A stretch of 64,000 nucleotides of DNA from Paenirhizobium daejeonense (GTDB taxonomy: Bacteria; Pseudomonadota; Alphaproteobacteria; Rhizobiales; Rhizobiaceae). Made by a program: the position numbers and the translations under genes. The DNA lies in assembly GCF_014280875.1 (NCBI RefSeq), contig NZ_JACLAL010000002.1, positions 620,001 through 684,000 on the forward strand, given 5' to 3'. Below, in pieces: positions 45,899 to 54,975 of this stretch. Positions within the stretch are counted from its first letter, which is position 1; every line of letters begins with the position of its first letter. Below the pieces are notes generated by a model. That model saw only the letters and a list, made by a program, of their open reading frames with translations, was not told the DNA's origin and made no database searches.

Positions 45899-46119
45899 CG
45901 CGGCGGGTCGCGGACGACGGACCAGGTGTCGTGGTCGTACCGCTCTTTGCCGCCACCGGGTGTCAGGTGACCGTCCATAAGTCCGATGTCGCGCATCAAA
46001 TGTTCAGGCATCAGCTCCCGCCTGCGAACCAGCGCCGTCAGAAAGCGCATGCTCAGGGCAACGGTCCCGCTTTTCCAGCGATAAAGGCGCAGGAAGCCAT
46101 CCGGCATAACATATGTCAT
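45889..46119 (-). CDS. DUF1127-like small protein facing LysR copy 3
   Basis: 76 residues from the ATG at 46119, picked for the GAGAGG site 6 bases upstream. Basic helix VALSMRFLTALVRRRELMPE followed by the DUF1127-like box HLMRDIGLMDG. Its 3' end overlaps LysR copy 2 by 10 bases. Divergent from LysR copy 3 and the same length as the protein at 43326-43556, pointing to duplication of a LysR/DUF1127 pair. Confidence 0.65.
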   Translation of the reverse strand: MTYVMPDGFLRLYRWKSGTVALSMRFLTALVRRRELMPEHLMRDIGLMDGHLTPGGGKERYDHDTWSVVRDPPRYL

Positions 46120-46234
46120 GGCAGACCTCTCGTTGATCATGAAGAATTAGAATTGATCTATGGGGATAGAATGCGCGCGTTTATCGCGGTATTCCAACGA
46201 AAGATCCGTCTGCATGGATCAAGAGGACTTATCC

Positions 46235-47134
46235 ATGAAACTGTCCCGCAATTTCCCGCTGAACGGTATGCGGGTCTTCGAGGCCGCGGCCCGGCACCTG
46301 AGCTTCACCAGGGCGGGCGAGGAACTGGGAATGACGCAGACTGCCGTCAGCTACCAGATCAAGCTGCTGGAGGAGATGCTCGGCGAGCCGCTTTTCCTGC
46401 GCCGGCCAAGGCAGGTCACCCTGACGGAAGCAGGGGCGAGCCTCGCGCCAAAGGTGGCGGAAGCCTTCGGCCTTTTGCAGGAAGCCGTCGCCAATATGCG
46501 CGAGACGGCGCAGGTCACGCTCACCATCCACTGCACAGCGACATTCGCCCAGCAATGGCTGGCACGGCGGATCGGTGATTTCCAGATCAGGCATCCGAAC
46601 ATCGCGGTGCGCCTCGAGGCATCATCCGCACTGATCGACTTCAACAGCACGGAAGCCGACATCGCCATCCGCACCGGCGACGGAACATGGCCCGGCCTCT
46701 ACAGCCAGTTCCTGATGTACAGCGGTTTCACGCCTATGCTCAGTCCGGCACTTGCACAAAGCGTCGGAGGTCTGCACCGGCCGGAAGACCTCCTGAAGCT
46801 GCGCATCATCGATCCGAGTGATCCCTGGTGGCGCATCTGGTTCAGTGCCGCCGGCGTCGCCGATCCTGATCTGGACAGCCGCCCACGCAGCCGGCTCGGG
46901 GCCCAGACATTCGAGGCGAATGCCGCCATGGCCGGTCAGGGCGTCGGCATCCTGACCCCGAAATTCTATCGTGACGAGATCGCCATGGGCCGCCTTTTCC
47001 AGCCTTTCGATATCATGGGTCGCGACGGCCACGACTACTGGCTCGCCTACCCGGAAGCCAAGCGCAAGCTGCCGAAGATAAGGGCATTCCATGCCTGGAT
47101 CGTGGAAACGCTGGAAACGGACGGCCTCACCTGA
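46235..47134 (+). CDS. GcvA-type LysR regulator, copy 3
   Basis: 299 residues from the ATG at 46235 (AGAGGACTTATCC upstream, almost the same leader as copy 2). HTH ELGMTQTAVSYQIKLLEEML; effector domain about 92-298. Convergent with a secreted-protein gene and 590 bp upstream of puuD, so a candidate regulator of urate use. Confidence 0.88.
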   Translation: MKLSRNFPLNGMRVFEAAARHLSFTRAGEELGMTQTAVSYQIKLLEEMLGEPLFLRRPRQVTLTEAGASLAPKVAEAFGLLQEAVANMRETAQVTLTIHCTATFAQQWLARRIGDFQIRHPNIAVRLEASSALIDFNSTEADIAIRTGDGTWPGLYSQFLMYSGFTPMLSPALAQSVGGLHRPEDLLKLRIIDPSDPWWRIWFSAAGVADPDLDSRPRSRLGAQTFEANAAMAGQGVGILTPKFYRDEIAMGRLFQPFDIMGRDGHDYWLAYPEAKRKLPKIRAFHAWIVETLETDGLT

Positions 47135-47155
47135 GCTTCGCCGATCAGTCTTGGC

Positions 47156-47506
47156 TTAGAAGGACATGTCCGGTGCATAGAAACATCGGGGCGTGTTTTC
47201 GTCCGGAAAGAGACACAGGTGATATTCGCTGTCCTGGGATCGGCGGGTGGTGCTCTGTGGGAACTTGAAGATGTGTTTGCGGGTGATAAGCCGGTGATCG
47301 CCCGGCGCAAGTGTCAGCTGATATCCACCCGGCACGATCCTGACGCTCGACGACGGTATCTCTTGACAGTCGCCGGTGTGACCATCCCCGTTGCAGCAAT
47401 AGAGATCGTAGCTCCAGCCGGAATGAGCATCGTGAGCTTCGACAGTGAACGCATAGATTGTAATGCTGACGAGTATCAATGCCAAGCGCATGGGCGGCTT
47501 CTCCAT
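47156..47506 (-). CDS. Secreted Cys-rich hypothetical protein of rhizobial type
   Basis: 116 residues from the ATG at 47506, which has GGAGG at 10 bases; a second Met five codons in is possible. Signal peptide about 1-24 (MRLALILVSITIYAFTVEAH). The mature part starts HDAHSGWSYDLYCCNGDGHT and ends CLFPDENTPRCFYAPDMSF, with six Cys (YCC, DCQEI, HLC, RCF and so on), a recurrent small periplasmic family in Rhizobiales without known function. Divergent from puuD with about 215 bp between starts. Confidence 0.7.
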   Translation of the reverse strand: MEKPPMRLALILVSITIYAFTVEAHDAHSGWSYDLYCCNGDGHTGDCQEIPSSSVRIVPGGYQLTLAPGDHRLITRKHIFKFPQSTTRRSQDSEYHLCLFPDENTPRCFYAPDMSF

Positions 47507-47721
47507 TGAATGAAGGCCTCCGCCGGTACGCACGACCACCTCCCGGCGGGTTTGCATCACCAATGTAACAGCTAACGAATATTAGAATAAGAACATAAAT
47601 TGAGGGATGGGTTTTCGCGGTGCACAAATCACCGGGGAAAGCGTCGATTTCGCCCCCTGCCCCCTTTCAATCCAAAGGCTTTTTCGACAAGGTTTCAGGT
47701 CGGGGAAGAAAGGGATTTTCC

Positions 47722-48957
47722 ATGTATGAATTTGCCATAGCCTGGGAATGGCTTGCCTTTGCCGTTCGCTGGCTGCATGTCGTGACCGCCATCGCCTGGA
47801 TCGGTTCGTCCTTCTACTTCATCGCGCTCGATCTCGGCCTCGTGAAGCGAGACCACCTGCCTGCAGGCGTTTACGGCGAGGAATGGCAGGTTCACGGGGG
47901 CGGTTTCTACCACATCCAGAAATATCTGGTCGCGCCGGCCTCCATGCCGGAACATCTGACCTGGTTCAAATGGGAAGCCTATACCACCTGGCTTTCGGGC
48001 TTCGCCCTGCTCTGTGTGGTCTATTACGGCGGCGCCGATCTCTTTCTGATCGACCGCCATGTCCTTGATGTAGACCAGTGGCAAGCGATCGGCCTTTCGC
48101 TCGCGTCCCTCGGCGTCGGCTGGGTACTCTACGACCTCCTGTGCAAGTCGCCGCTTGGCAAGAACACCTGGGGCCTGATGGCATTTCTCTATGTCGTGCT
48201 GGTCGCCATGGCCTGGGGCTACACCCAGATCTTCACCGGCCGCGCTGCCTTCCTGCATCTCGGTGCCTTCACGGCGACGATCATGTCGGCCAATGTCTTT
48301 TTCATCATCATTCCCAACCAGAAGATCGTCGTCGCCGACCTCATCGCCGGCCGCACGCCGGATCCGAAGCTCGGGGCACAGGCCAAGCAGCGCTCGCTGC
48401 ACAACAACTACCTGACGCTTCCCGTCATCTTCTTCATGCTGTCGAACCACTATCCCCTGGCCTTCGGCACCGCCTACAACTGGATCATCGCCGCGCTGGT
48501 CTTCCTGATGGGCGTCACCATCCGCCACTGGTTCAACACCACTCATGCCCGCAAGGGCCGCCCGCTCTGGACCTGGATGGTCACGACCGTTTTGTTCATC
48601 GTCATCATCTGGCTTTCGACCGTGCAGAAGCCCGTTTCGGAAGATGAAGTATCGGTGGCTCCCGTCTACCAGCGCTTCGCCGTGAACGCTCATTTCCCGG
48701 CCGTGAAGGACGTCGTCGCCAGCCGCTGTTCCATGTGCCACGCCGCGGAGCCCGTCTGGGACGGCGTGGCGCGTGCGCCAAAATCCGTGAAGCTCGAAAG
48801 TGACGCCGAGATCGCCGCACACGCCCGCGAGATCTATCTGCAGGCCGGCCGCGCCCATGCCATGCCGCCCGGCAACATCACCGAGGTCAGCGCCGAAGAA
48901 CGCGCGCTTCTCGTTGCCTGGTATGAAAGCTCAGTCTCCGGGGAAAGCAGCCAATGA
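47722..48957 (+). CDS. puuD: PuuD urate hydroxylase (membrane urate oxidase with cytochrome c domain)
   Basis: 411 residues from the ATG at 47722 (AAAGGG upstream). Converts urate to 5-hydroxyisourate and passes electrons to the respiratory chain instead of to oxygen. Residues 1-300 are a DUF989 membrane domain with about eight helices (WLHVVTAIAWIGSSFYFIAL; GGGFYHIQKYLVAP); residues about 312-411 form a cytochrome c domain with the haem motif CSMCH (336-340). Stop overlaps guaD by four bases, so the two are coupled. Confidence 0.95.
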   Translation: MYEFAIAWEWLAFAVRWLHVVTAIAWIGSSFYFIALDLGLVKRDHLPAGVYGEEWQVHGGGFYHIQKYLVAPASMPEHLTWFKWEAYTTWLSGFALLCVVYYGGADLFLIDRHVLDVDQWQAIGLSLASLGVGWVLYDLLCKSPLGKNTWGLMAFLYVVLVAMAWGYTQIFTGRAAFLHLGAFTATIMSANVFFIIIPNQKIVVADLIAGRTPDPKLGAQAKQRSLHNNYLTLPVIFFMLSNHYPLAFGTAYNWIIAALVFLMGVTIRHWFNTTHARKGRPLWTWMVTTVLFIVIIWLSTVQKPVSEDEVSVAPVYQRFAVNAHFPAVKDVVASRCSMCHAAEPVWDGVARAPKSVKLESDAEIAAHAREIYLQAGRAHAMPPGNITEVSAEERALLVAWYESSVSGESSQ

Positions 48958-50261
48958 CAGCCACCCTCTATCGCGGCCGCCTTCTCTCCTTCCTCCGCAC
49001 GCCCGAAAGCGTGGCCGACGAGGGAAGCTACCGTTATGAGAGCGACGGCGCGCTGGTGGTCGAGAACGGCCGGATCGCCGCAATGGGTGACTACGCCTCC
49101 GTGAAAGCCGAAGCAGCCCCCGATGCCATCGAAATCGATCATCGGCCGCATCTCATCCTGCCCGGCCTGATCGATACTCATGTGCATTTTCCACAGATGC
49201 AGGTGATCGGCTCCTATGCCGCCAACCTGCTGGAATGGCTGAACACCTACACCTTCCCCGAGGAATGCCGCTTCGTCGAGACCGCCCACGCTGAACGTAT
49301 CGCCCGGCACTTCTTCGACGAGTTCTTCCGCAACGGCACGACGACCGCCGTCGCCTATTGCTCCGTGCACAAGGCCTCCGCCGACGCCTTCTTCGCCGAG
49401 AACCTTCGCCGCGGCAGCCTGATGGTCGCCGGCAAGGTGATGATGGACCGCAATGCCCCGCAAGGTCTGCTGGACACCCCTCAGATGGCCTATGACGAGA
49501 CGCGGCAGGTGATCGCCGACTGGCACGGCAAGGGCCGCAACCACGTCGCCATCACGCCGCGCTTCGCCATCACCTCCACCCCGGAGCAGATGGCCGCCAC
49601 CCAGGCGCTGGCCGAGGAATTTCCCGAACTCCACATCCAGACGCATCTTTCGGAAAACCGCGAGGAGATCGACTTCACCTGCTCGCTCTATCCGGAAGCG
49701 ACCGACTATACGGATATCTATGCCCGCTACGGCCTGCTAGGCCGCAAGACCCTGCTCGGCCACGCCATCCACCTCTCCGACCGGGAGGCGGACGCCATAT
49801 CGGAAGCCGGTTCGATCGCCGTCCACTGCCCGACGTCCAACCTCTTCCTCGGTTCCGGCCTCTTCCCGATGAAACGCTACCAGCGCCGCGACAAGCCGGT
49901 GCGCATCTCGGTGGCAACCGACATCGGCGGCGGCTCCAGCTATTCCATGCTCAAGACCATGGACGAGGCCTACAAGATCCAGCAGTTGCAGGAAGAACGC
50001 CTCAACCCTCTGGAAAGCTTCCACCTGATGACACTCGGCAATGCCGAGGCGCTGTCGCTCTCGGACCGTATCGGCACGCTGGAGATCGGCACCGATGCCG
50101 ATTTCATCGTGCTCGATTCCGCTGCCACGCCCGCCATGGCGCTGCGCATGGAAACGGTCAAAACCCTTGCGGAAGAACTCTTTCTGCTGCAGACGTTGGG
50201 AGACGACCGCTCGGTGGTCGAAACCTATGTGGCCGGATGCGCCGTGAAGGGCAGAAGCTAG
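48954..50261 (+). CDS. guaD: Guanine deaminase
   Basis: 435 residues. Converts guanine to xanthine and ammonia. Amidohydrolase zinc site: GLIDTHVHFPQMQVIGSYAA, IQTHLSENREEI, LLGHAIHLSDREADAISEAG, and DIGGGSSYSMLKTMDEAYK with the catalytic Asp. Overlaps puuD by ATGA. With XdhABC it feeds urate to PuuD. Confidence 0.95.
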   Translation: MTATLYRGRLLSFLRTPESVADEGSYRYESDGALVVENGRIAAMGDYASVKAEAAPDAIEIDHRPHLILPGLIDTHVHFPQMQVIGSYAANLLEWLNTYTFPEECRFVETAHAERIARHFFDEFFRNGTTTAVAYCSVHKASADAFFAENLRRGSLMVAGKVMMDRNAPQGLLDTPQMAYDETRQVIADWHGKGRNHVAITPRFAITSTPEQMAATQALAEEFPELHIQTHLSENREEIDFTCSLYPEATDYTDIYARYGLLGRKTLLGHAIHLSDREADAISEAGSIAVHCPTSNLFLGSGLFPMKRYQRRDKPVRISVATDIGGGSSYSMLKTMDEAYKIQQLQEERLNPLESFHLMTLGNAEALSLSDRIGTLEIGTDADFIVLDSAATPAMALRMETVKTLAEELFLLQTLGDDRSVVETYVAGCAVKGRS

Positions 50262-50288
50262 CCGCCATACCTGAAGACTGGTCGAAAC

Positions 50289-50729
50289 GTGCTGCAGCTC
50301 TTTCTCAATCTAGCGGTCGGAACGCTGGTCATTTCGCTGACCGTTATCATCCACACCTTTGGCCTCATGGCGGTCACACACGCAATGAGCTGGGTCACGG
50401 CGCATATGCGCCTGCATGCCCGCCGCAGCCGTATCCTGGCGATGAATACCGTCGTACTGGGCATATTTGCCGTGCTGACGACCGAAGTGTGGCTCTGGGC
50501 GCTAACCTTCCATGAGATCGGTTTTTTCAACGATTTCACGACATCGCTTTATTTTTCCACCGTCACCTTCTCGACCATCGGCTACGGCGACGTCTTTCCT
50601 CATCCCGAGTGGCGTATGCTGGCGGGACTGGAAGGCGTGAACGGTTTCCTACTGATCGGCTGGTCTACCGCCTATCTCGTCGCGGCCGGCATAAGGGTCG
50701 GTCCCTTTCGCTCCGGAGAGCATTTCTGA
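50289..50729 (+). CDS. Small potassium channel-type protein (GTG start)
   Basis: 146 residues, GTG start at 50289. Two or three membrane helices with an ion-channel pore: YFSTVTFSTIGYGDVFPHPE contains the TIGYGD selectivity filter, and the pore is followed by GFLLIGWSTAYLVAAGIRVG. No regulatory (RCK) domain. It begins 27 bases after guaD, so it may be transcribed with puuD-guaD. Confidence 0.8.
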   Translation: MLQLFLNLAVGTLVISLTVIIHTFGLMAVTHAMSWVTAHMRLHARRSRILAMNTVVLGIFAVLTTEVWLWALTFHEIGFFNDFTTSLYFSTVTFSTIGYGDVFPHPEWRMLAGLEGVNGFLLIGWSTAYLVAAGIRVGPFRSGEHF

Positions 50730-50768
50730 TGGCTCTCTGTCGCTAATTTCCAACTAAAGGCAATAGAA

Positions 50769-51914
50769 GTGTCCACTATTCTCGAAATCGCCGATCTCAA
50801 GGCGCTGGCGAAGCGTCGCGTTCCGAAGCTTTTCTTCGATTATGCCGATAGCGGTTCCTATACAGAATCCACCTATCGGGCCAACGAGTCGGATTTTTCC
50901 AGGATCAAGCTGCGTCAGCGCGTACTGGTCGACATGAGCGGCCGCTCGCTCGAAACCACGATGATCGGCGAGAAAGTCTCGATGCCGGTGGCGCTTGCCC
51001 CGACCGGACTTACCGGCATGCAGCATGCCGATGGCGAAATGCTGGCCGCGCAGGCAGCCGAGGAATTCGGCGTCCCATTCACGCTTTCGACCATGAGCAT
51101 CTGCTCGATCGAGGACGTGGTGTCGGTGACCAAAAAGCCGTTCTGGTTCCAGCTCTACGTCATGCGCGACCGTGATTTCGTGATGAACCTGATCGACCGC
51201 GCCAAGGCCGCGAAATGCTCGGCGCTGGTGCTGACCGCCGACCTTCAGATCCTCGGCCAGCGCCACAAGGACCTGCGCAACGGCCTGTCCGCGCCACCGA
51301 AGCTCACGCCGAAGCATCTCTACCAGATGGCGACCCGCCCGCGCTGGTGCTGGAACATGCTGCAGACCAGCCGCCGCACCTTCCGCAACATCCACGGCCA
51401 TGCCAAGGGCGTAACCGATCTCGCCTCCCTCAACGCCTGGACCACGGAACAGTTCGACCCCCAGCTTTCGTGGAAGGATGTCGAGTGGATCCGTGAACGC
51501 TGGGGCGGCAAGCTCATCATCAAGGGCATTCTCGACGCCGAAGACGCGACGCTCGCCGCACAGACGGGTGCGGATGCGATCGTCGTTTCCAACCACGGCG
51601 GCCGCCAGCTCGATGGAGCGCATTCCTCGATCTCCATGCTGCCGAGGATCGTCGATGCCGTTGGCGACAAGATAGAAATCCATCTCGACGGCGGCATCCG
51701 CTCCGGTCAGGACGTGTTGAAGGCCGTGGCGCTCGGCGCAAAGGGAACCTTTATCGGCCGCCCCTTCCTTTACGGCCTCGGCGCCATGGGCAAGCCCGGA
51801 GTCACCAAGGCACTGGAAATCATCCGCAAGGAGATGGACACGACCATGGCGCTCTGCGGCAAGCGACGGATCGAGGACATCGATCGCCGGATCCTCGCGG
51901 AAAACCCGTACTGA
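50769..51914 (+). CDS. lldD: FMN-dependent L-lactate dehydrogenase (LldD type)
   Basis: 381 residues, GTG start at 50769 with AAAGG upstream. FMN alpha-hydroxyacid dehydrogenase: RVPKLFFDYADSGSYTESTY, VALAPTGLTGMQHADGEML, substrate-binding region with VVSNHGGRQLDGAHSS (catalytic His and Arg) and DGGIRSGQDVLKAVALGAKG. Oxidises L-lactate, or a related hydroxyacid, into the quinone pool. Specificity among lactate, glycolate and mandelate homologues is not certain. Confidence 0.87.
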   Translation: MSTILEIADLKALAKRRVPKLFFDYADSGSYTESTYRANESDFSRIKLRQRVLVDMSGRSLETTMIGEKVSMPVALAPTGLTGMQHADGEMLAAQAAEEFGVPFTLSTMSICSIEDVVSVTKKPFWFQLYVMRDRDFVMNLIDRAKAAKCSALVLTADLQILGQRHKDLRNGLSAPPKLTPKHLYQMATRPRWCWNMLQTSRRTFRNIHGHAKGVTDLASLNAWTTEQFDPQLSWKDVEWIRERWGGKLIIKGILDAEDATLAAQTGADAIVVSNHGGRQLDGAHSSISMLPRIVDAVGDKIEIHLDGGIRSGQDVLKAVALGAKGTFIGRPFLYGLGAMGKPGVTKALEIIRKEMDTTMALCGKRRIEDIDRRILAENPY

Positions 51915-51935
51915 CAACAGATCGGGCACCTGACA

Positions 51936-52724
51936 TCAGGCGGAGAGCCTGTCGGCCAGCGCCTCCGCCAGATCCAGCATGCGTGTCTCGGGCGCATGCC
52001 CGATCAGCATCAACGCATGGCTGCCATCCGCCCAGTGAACGACGGTCATGCCATTGCGTTGCTCTGTCCGCATCGCAGCGGGTTTTCCATCCGAGCGAAC
52101 GATACAGAAGGCAAGCGGGCCGCTATCCGGATCGAGATAAAGGATCTGGGCCAGCGGCTTGCCGTCATAGGCCAGAACCTGCGCGCGCTTGTAGTCGAGA
52201 CCGTCGAAATCAAGCTGCTCAGGCGTCATCCGCATGTCGAGACGCCGATTGATGTCCGAAAGCTCCGCCGCCTGCTCGGCGGCCGTCGGTAGTACTCTGG
52301 AAAGTGTCTGTGAATCGTAGAGTGACATGTATTGCGCCACACGGCCTCGCCACTCCTCCGGTCCCTCTCCATCCTTCTCGAACCAATCAAGACCGACCCT
52401 CCCCACAAGGACACCGGCCATCACCGACGCAGCGATGGCGCCGAGAAGACCACGGCGACTGATACTGCCGACCATGATCGGCTGCGGCTTCATATTGATC
52501 GCCACAAGCATGGACTGTAATCGCCCAACTGGCGCTTCCCCAAGCAGGGGCGCGAACGAATGGCGATAATCGAGATTGGCGCGCATCAGGAATTCCAGCC
52601 GCTCGGCAACACCTGCGTCCTGTTCCAGCAGGCGCTCGATGCGGTCGCGCTCATCGCCGTCCAGTTCTCCATCGATGAAGGCCGTCAGGAGTTCGTCCGA
52701 TGGCATGATGTCTTCCTCGGTCAT
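51936..52724 (-). CDS. Membrane-anchored anti-sigma factor of the ECF pair
   Basis: 262 residues from the ATG at 52724, which overlaps the sigma gene stop by four bases. N-terminal anti-sigma-like helix region (DELLTAFIDGELDGDERDRI EQ-type) followed by one transmembrane segment (GLLGAIAASVMAGVLVGRV at about 92-110) and a periplasmic domain. The zinc-binding H-x3-C-x2-C motif of ZAS anti-sigma factors is missing. Expected to hold the adjacent ECF sigma at the membrane until a signal arrives. Confidence 0.8.
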   Translation of the reverse strand: MTEEDIMPSDELLTAFIDGELDGDERDRIERLLEQDAGVAERLEFLMRANLDYRHSFAPLLGEAPVGRLQSMLVAINMKPQPIMVGSISRRGLLGAIAASVMAGVLVGRVGLDWFEKDGEGPEEWRGRVAQYMSLYDSQTLSRVLPTAAEQAAELSDINRRLDMRMTPEQLDFDGLDYKRAQVLAYDGKPLAQILYLDPDSGPLAFCIVRSDGKPAAMRTEQRNGMTVVHWADGSHALMLIGHAPETRMLDLAEALADRLSA

Positions 52725-53323
52725 TGCCCCTCCTCCCCCCTGGCTTCTGCAAGCTTTGCCCGCGCCGCCGCCAATCGGCTCATGATGGTTCCGACCGGCA
52801 CGCCCAGGATCGTTGCGACCTCGCGATAGGACAGCCCCTCGACATAGGCCAGAAACACGGCGGTCCGTTGAGCCTCCGGCAGGGCATCGACGAGACGCAT
52901 GACCTGATTGGCCATGACCTTGCGGTCTGCCTCCGCCCGGCCATCGAAGGAAAGAACGTCGGCGGCGTCGGCCAGCCCCGCCCCTTCGCGCACCCGCTGT
53001 GCCCGGACCTCGTTCAGCCAGATCGAATGGAGGATGGCGAGAAGCCACTGGTCGATCCGCGAACCCGCGACAAACTGCGCCGCCCGCTCCAGCGCCCGGA
53101 CACAAGTTTGCTGCACCAGATCGTCGGCCATGTCCCGCCGACGCGACAGCACGAAGGCATATCGCCACAGCCGGCTCAGATTCGCCGACAGACCGTTTCG
53201 CACATCCGCCTCGCTCGCGATGGCAGCCTCCCTCCCCGTGAATAAAACGGGCGCGATCGCCCGGTCCTGTTGCGATGAGGGGGCGGCGCTGTTCAGCGGA
53301 TAATCACAGGATAGGCTCGACAT
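52721..53323 (-). CDS. ECF sigma-70-family sigma factor
   Basis: 200 residues from the ATG at 53323; a later GTG near the conserved core is possible, as the first 40 residues are not typical. Region 2: LSRLWRYAFVLSRRRDMADD LV-type helix; region 4: ALPEAQRTAVFLAYVEGLSY and EVATILGVPVGTIMSRLAAA. Coupled to its anti-sigma factor by a 4-base overlap. The regulon cannot be told, though autoregulation is usual. Confidence 0.87.
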   Translation of the reverse strand: MSSLSCDYPLNSAAPSSQQDRAIAPVLFTGREAAIASEADVRNGLSANLSRLWRYAFVLSRRRDMADDLVQQTCVRALERAAQFVAGSRIDQWLLAILHSIWLNEVRAQRVREGAGLADAADVLSFDGRAEADRKVMANQVMRLVDALPEAQRTAVFLAYVEGLSYREVATILGVPVGTIMSRLAAARAKLAEARGEEGQ

Positions 53324-53389
53324 TGGCAAGATACCGATTTGACGACAGACGGAGCCACGAAATCGTGGCCCGACCCGTCATCTGCTCCC

Positions 53390-53490
53390 TAGCGCATCGG
53401 CCCGAAAATCGGGATCGATATTCGGAAAGCTCAATGCGTAGATTCAAGATGTTAGAGCGCCGTGCGTCCAAATGGACGCACGGCGCTCTA
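53390..53490. repeat. Rhizobial palindromic repeat, two-part
   Basis: Left part: imperfect palindrome bounded by TAGCGCAT (53390) and ATGCGTA (53434). Right part: perfect 18-bp arms tagagcgccgtgcgtcca (53453-53470) and complement (53473-53490), ending 3 bases before the TPR gene stop, so it can terminate that gene. The TAGAGCGCCGTGCGTCC palindrome is one of the commonest dispersed repeats in Rhizobiaceae, as I recall. Confidence 0.8.
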
Positions 53491-53493
53491 GCG

Positions 53494-54051
53494 TCAGATC
53501 TTCGGAGCCGCGCTGATGGCGGCATCGAGGTCGCGATATTCCTCGCACGAGGTGCCGCAAAGCCCTGAGATCGCCTTCAACTGCGCCTTGGCCAGCTCTA
53601 TCTCGCCCTTCAGGACATAGGCCTCACCGAGATATTCCCGCACCTGCGCATATTGCGGGTCGGCGGCCACGGACTTCAGGTAATAGCCGATGCCTTCATC
53701 GAGACGGCCGAGCTTGCGGGTAGCGTAACCACGATAATTCAGTACTACAGGGGAATTCTGATCCTTCACCGTATCGAGTACATCGAGGGCGTCCTGGTAT
53801 CGCTCGGCCTTCGCCAGCGCATAGGCATAATCCGCAAGGTTCTCATCCGTGAGATTGGCGCCGCTTTGCTTGACGCATTTCTGCGACTTCCGGTCATAGA
53901 CGCTGCCCTTCTTGCAGACGGGTGTCGTCTCCGATCCGGAATCAGACCCACCTCCATAACCACCGGCCGCGAATAAGGGACCGGCAAGGGCGACGGAAAA
54001 GAGGCAGACGGCGGACAGGGTGGCAAAGCGAAGCTTTTGAACGCGGGGCAT
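53494..54051 (-). CDS. Exported tetratricopeptide-repeat protein
   Basis: 185 residues from the ATG at 54051. Signal peptide about 1-28 (RFATLSAVCLFSVALAGPLF), then a Gly/Ser-rich linker and two Cys (VCKKGSVYDRKSQKCVK), a motif common in secreted rhizobial proteins. TPR units run from about 75 to 160 (NLADYAYALAKAERYQDALD; VVLNYRGYATRKLGRLDEGI; VREYLGEAYVLKGEIELAKA). Probably a periplasmic scaffold; function unknown. Confidence 0.8.
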   Translation of the reverse strand: MPRVQKLRFATLSAVCLFSVALAGPLFAAGGYGGGSDSGSETTPVCKKGSVYDRKSQKCVKQSGANLTDENLADYAYALAKAERYQDALDVLDTVKDQNSPVVLNYRGYATRKLGRLDEGIGYYLKSVAADPQYAQVREYLGEAYVLKGEIELAKAQLKAISGLCGTSCEEYRDLDAAISAAPKI

Positions 54052-54231
54052 GGCTTGATCCTCTGCAAATACGACAGCGCCGGAAGCCACCTACGATGAA
54101 CGGCGGACGCTGCGAGTTTGATTTCCCCGCATGAACCCGCGCCGAACTCTTTCGGCGGAAGCGATCATGCGGCGTTGCAGGAGGTGAACACCCCGGAGGG
54201 TGCTTCTATTCGACGGAATCTGAAATTTTCT

Positions 54232-54972
54232 TCAGGCGATCCAGCCGCCCGAAAGCGCGCTGACCCAATCGGCCATGCCATGAGCTGCTGCCATTTCGGC
54301 TGCGGCCTCGTTGTCGTAGCGTACCTGCCGGAAGGTCGGCTGCCAGCCACGGCCGGTCTTTTCCAGCACGGCATAGGCCGCAAAAGGCGTGCCCTGCTGG
54401 GCCTTGTGATAGAAGGGCTGGTCATAATCGAAGCCCGGACAACCAACGCTGCCCGGATTGACGATAAGGCGGCCACCGGAAAGCTGGACAGCCCTCGCGA
54501 TATGGCTGTGACCGCAGAGAATGAGCGGCTGTTCGATACCATTGGCAAGCCCCTCGATTTCATCGAGCGGCTTCAGATGGAAGATGCCATCCGGCGAAAG
54601 CGTCTCCATCCAGTAGGTGTTATCGTCCTGCGGCGTCGCGTGGCAGAGATAGGCCTCGTCGCGATAGACCTCGCTGAACGGCAGCGCGCGGATCCAGTCG
54701 AGATGGTCCGTGGTGAGCTGCGGAAAAACCGGCTGCTCCCAATCACCCATTTCCTCGAACGACCTGTCAATCAGCGCCCGATCGTGGTTTCCCCGAACAC
54801 TCACAGCCCCGAGCGGCAACAACAGATCCGCCGTGGCACCGGCGTTCAGAGGACCGGAAAAGCTGTCCCCGAGATTGACGATCTCGGAAATCCCCTGCCG
54901 GCGGATATCCTCCAGCACGGCTTCCAGCGCCAGATGGTTGCCGTGGACATCGGCGATTGCAGCGAAGATCAT
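54232..54972 (-). CDS. Metallophosphoesterase family protein
   Basis: 246 residues of the calcineurin-like YfcE/MJ0936 group: metal sites in IADVHGNHLALEAVL, NLGDSFSGP, VRGNHDRAL and ILCGHSHIARAVQL, and NPGSVGCPGFDYDQP at the end. Probably a cytoplasmic nucleotide or phosphodiester hydrolase. It starts three bases after the hiuH stop, so it belongs to the allA-hiuH operon. Confidence 0.87.
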   Translation of the reverse strand: MIFAAIADVHGNHLALEAVLEDIRRQGISEIVNLGDSFSGPLNAGATADLLLPLGAVSVRGNHDRALIDRSFEEMGDWEQPVFPQLTTDHLDWIRALPFSEVYRDEAYLCHATPQDDNTYWMETLSPDGIFHLKPLDEIEGLANGIEQPLILCGHSHIARAVQLSGGRLIVNPGSVGCPGFDYDQPFYHKAQQGTPFAAYAVLEKTGRGWQPTFRQVRYDNEAAAEMAAAHGMADWVSALSGGWIA

Positions 54973-54975
54973 CGA

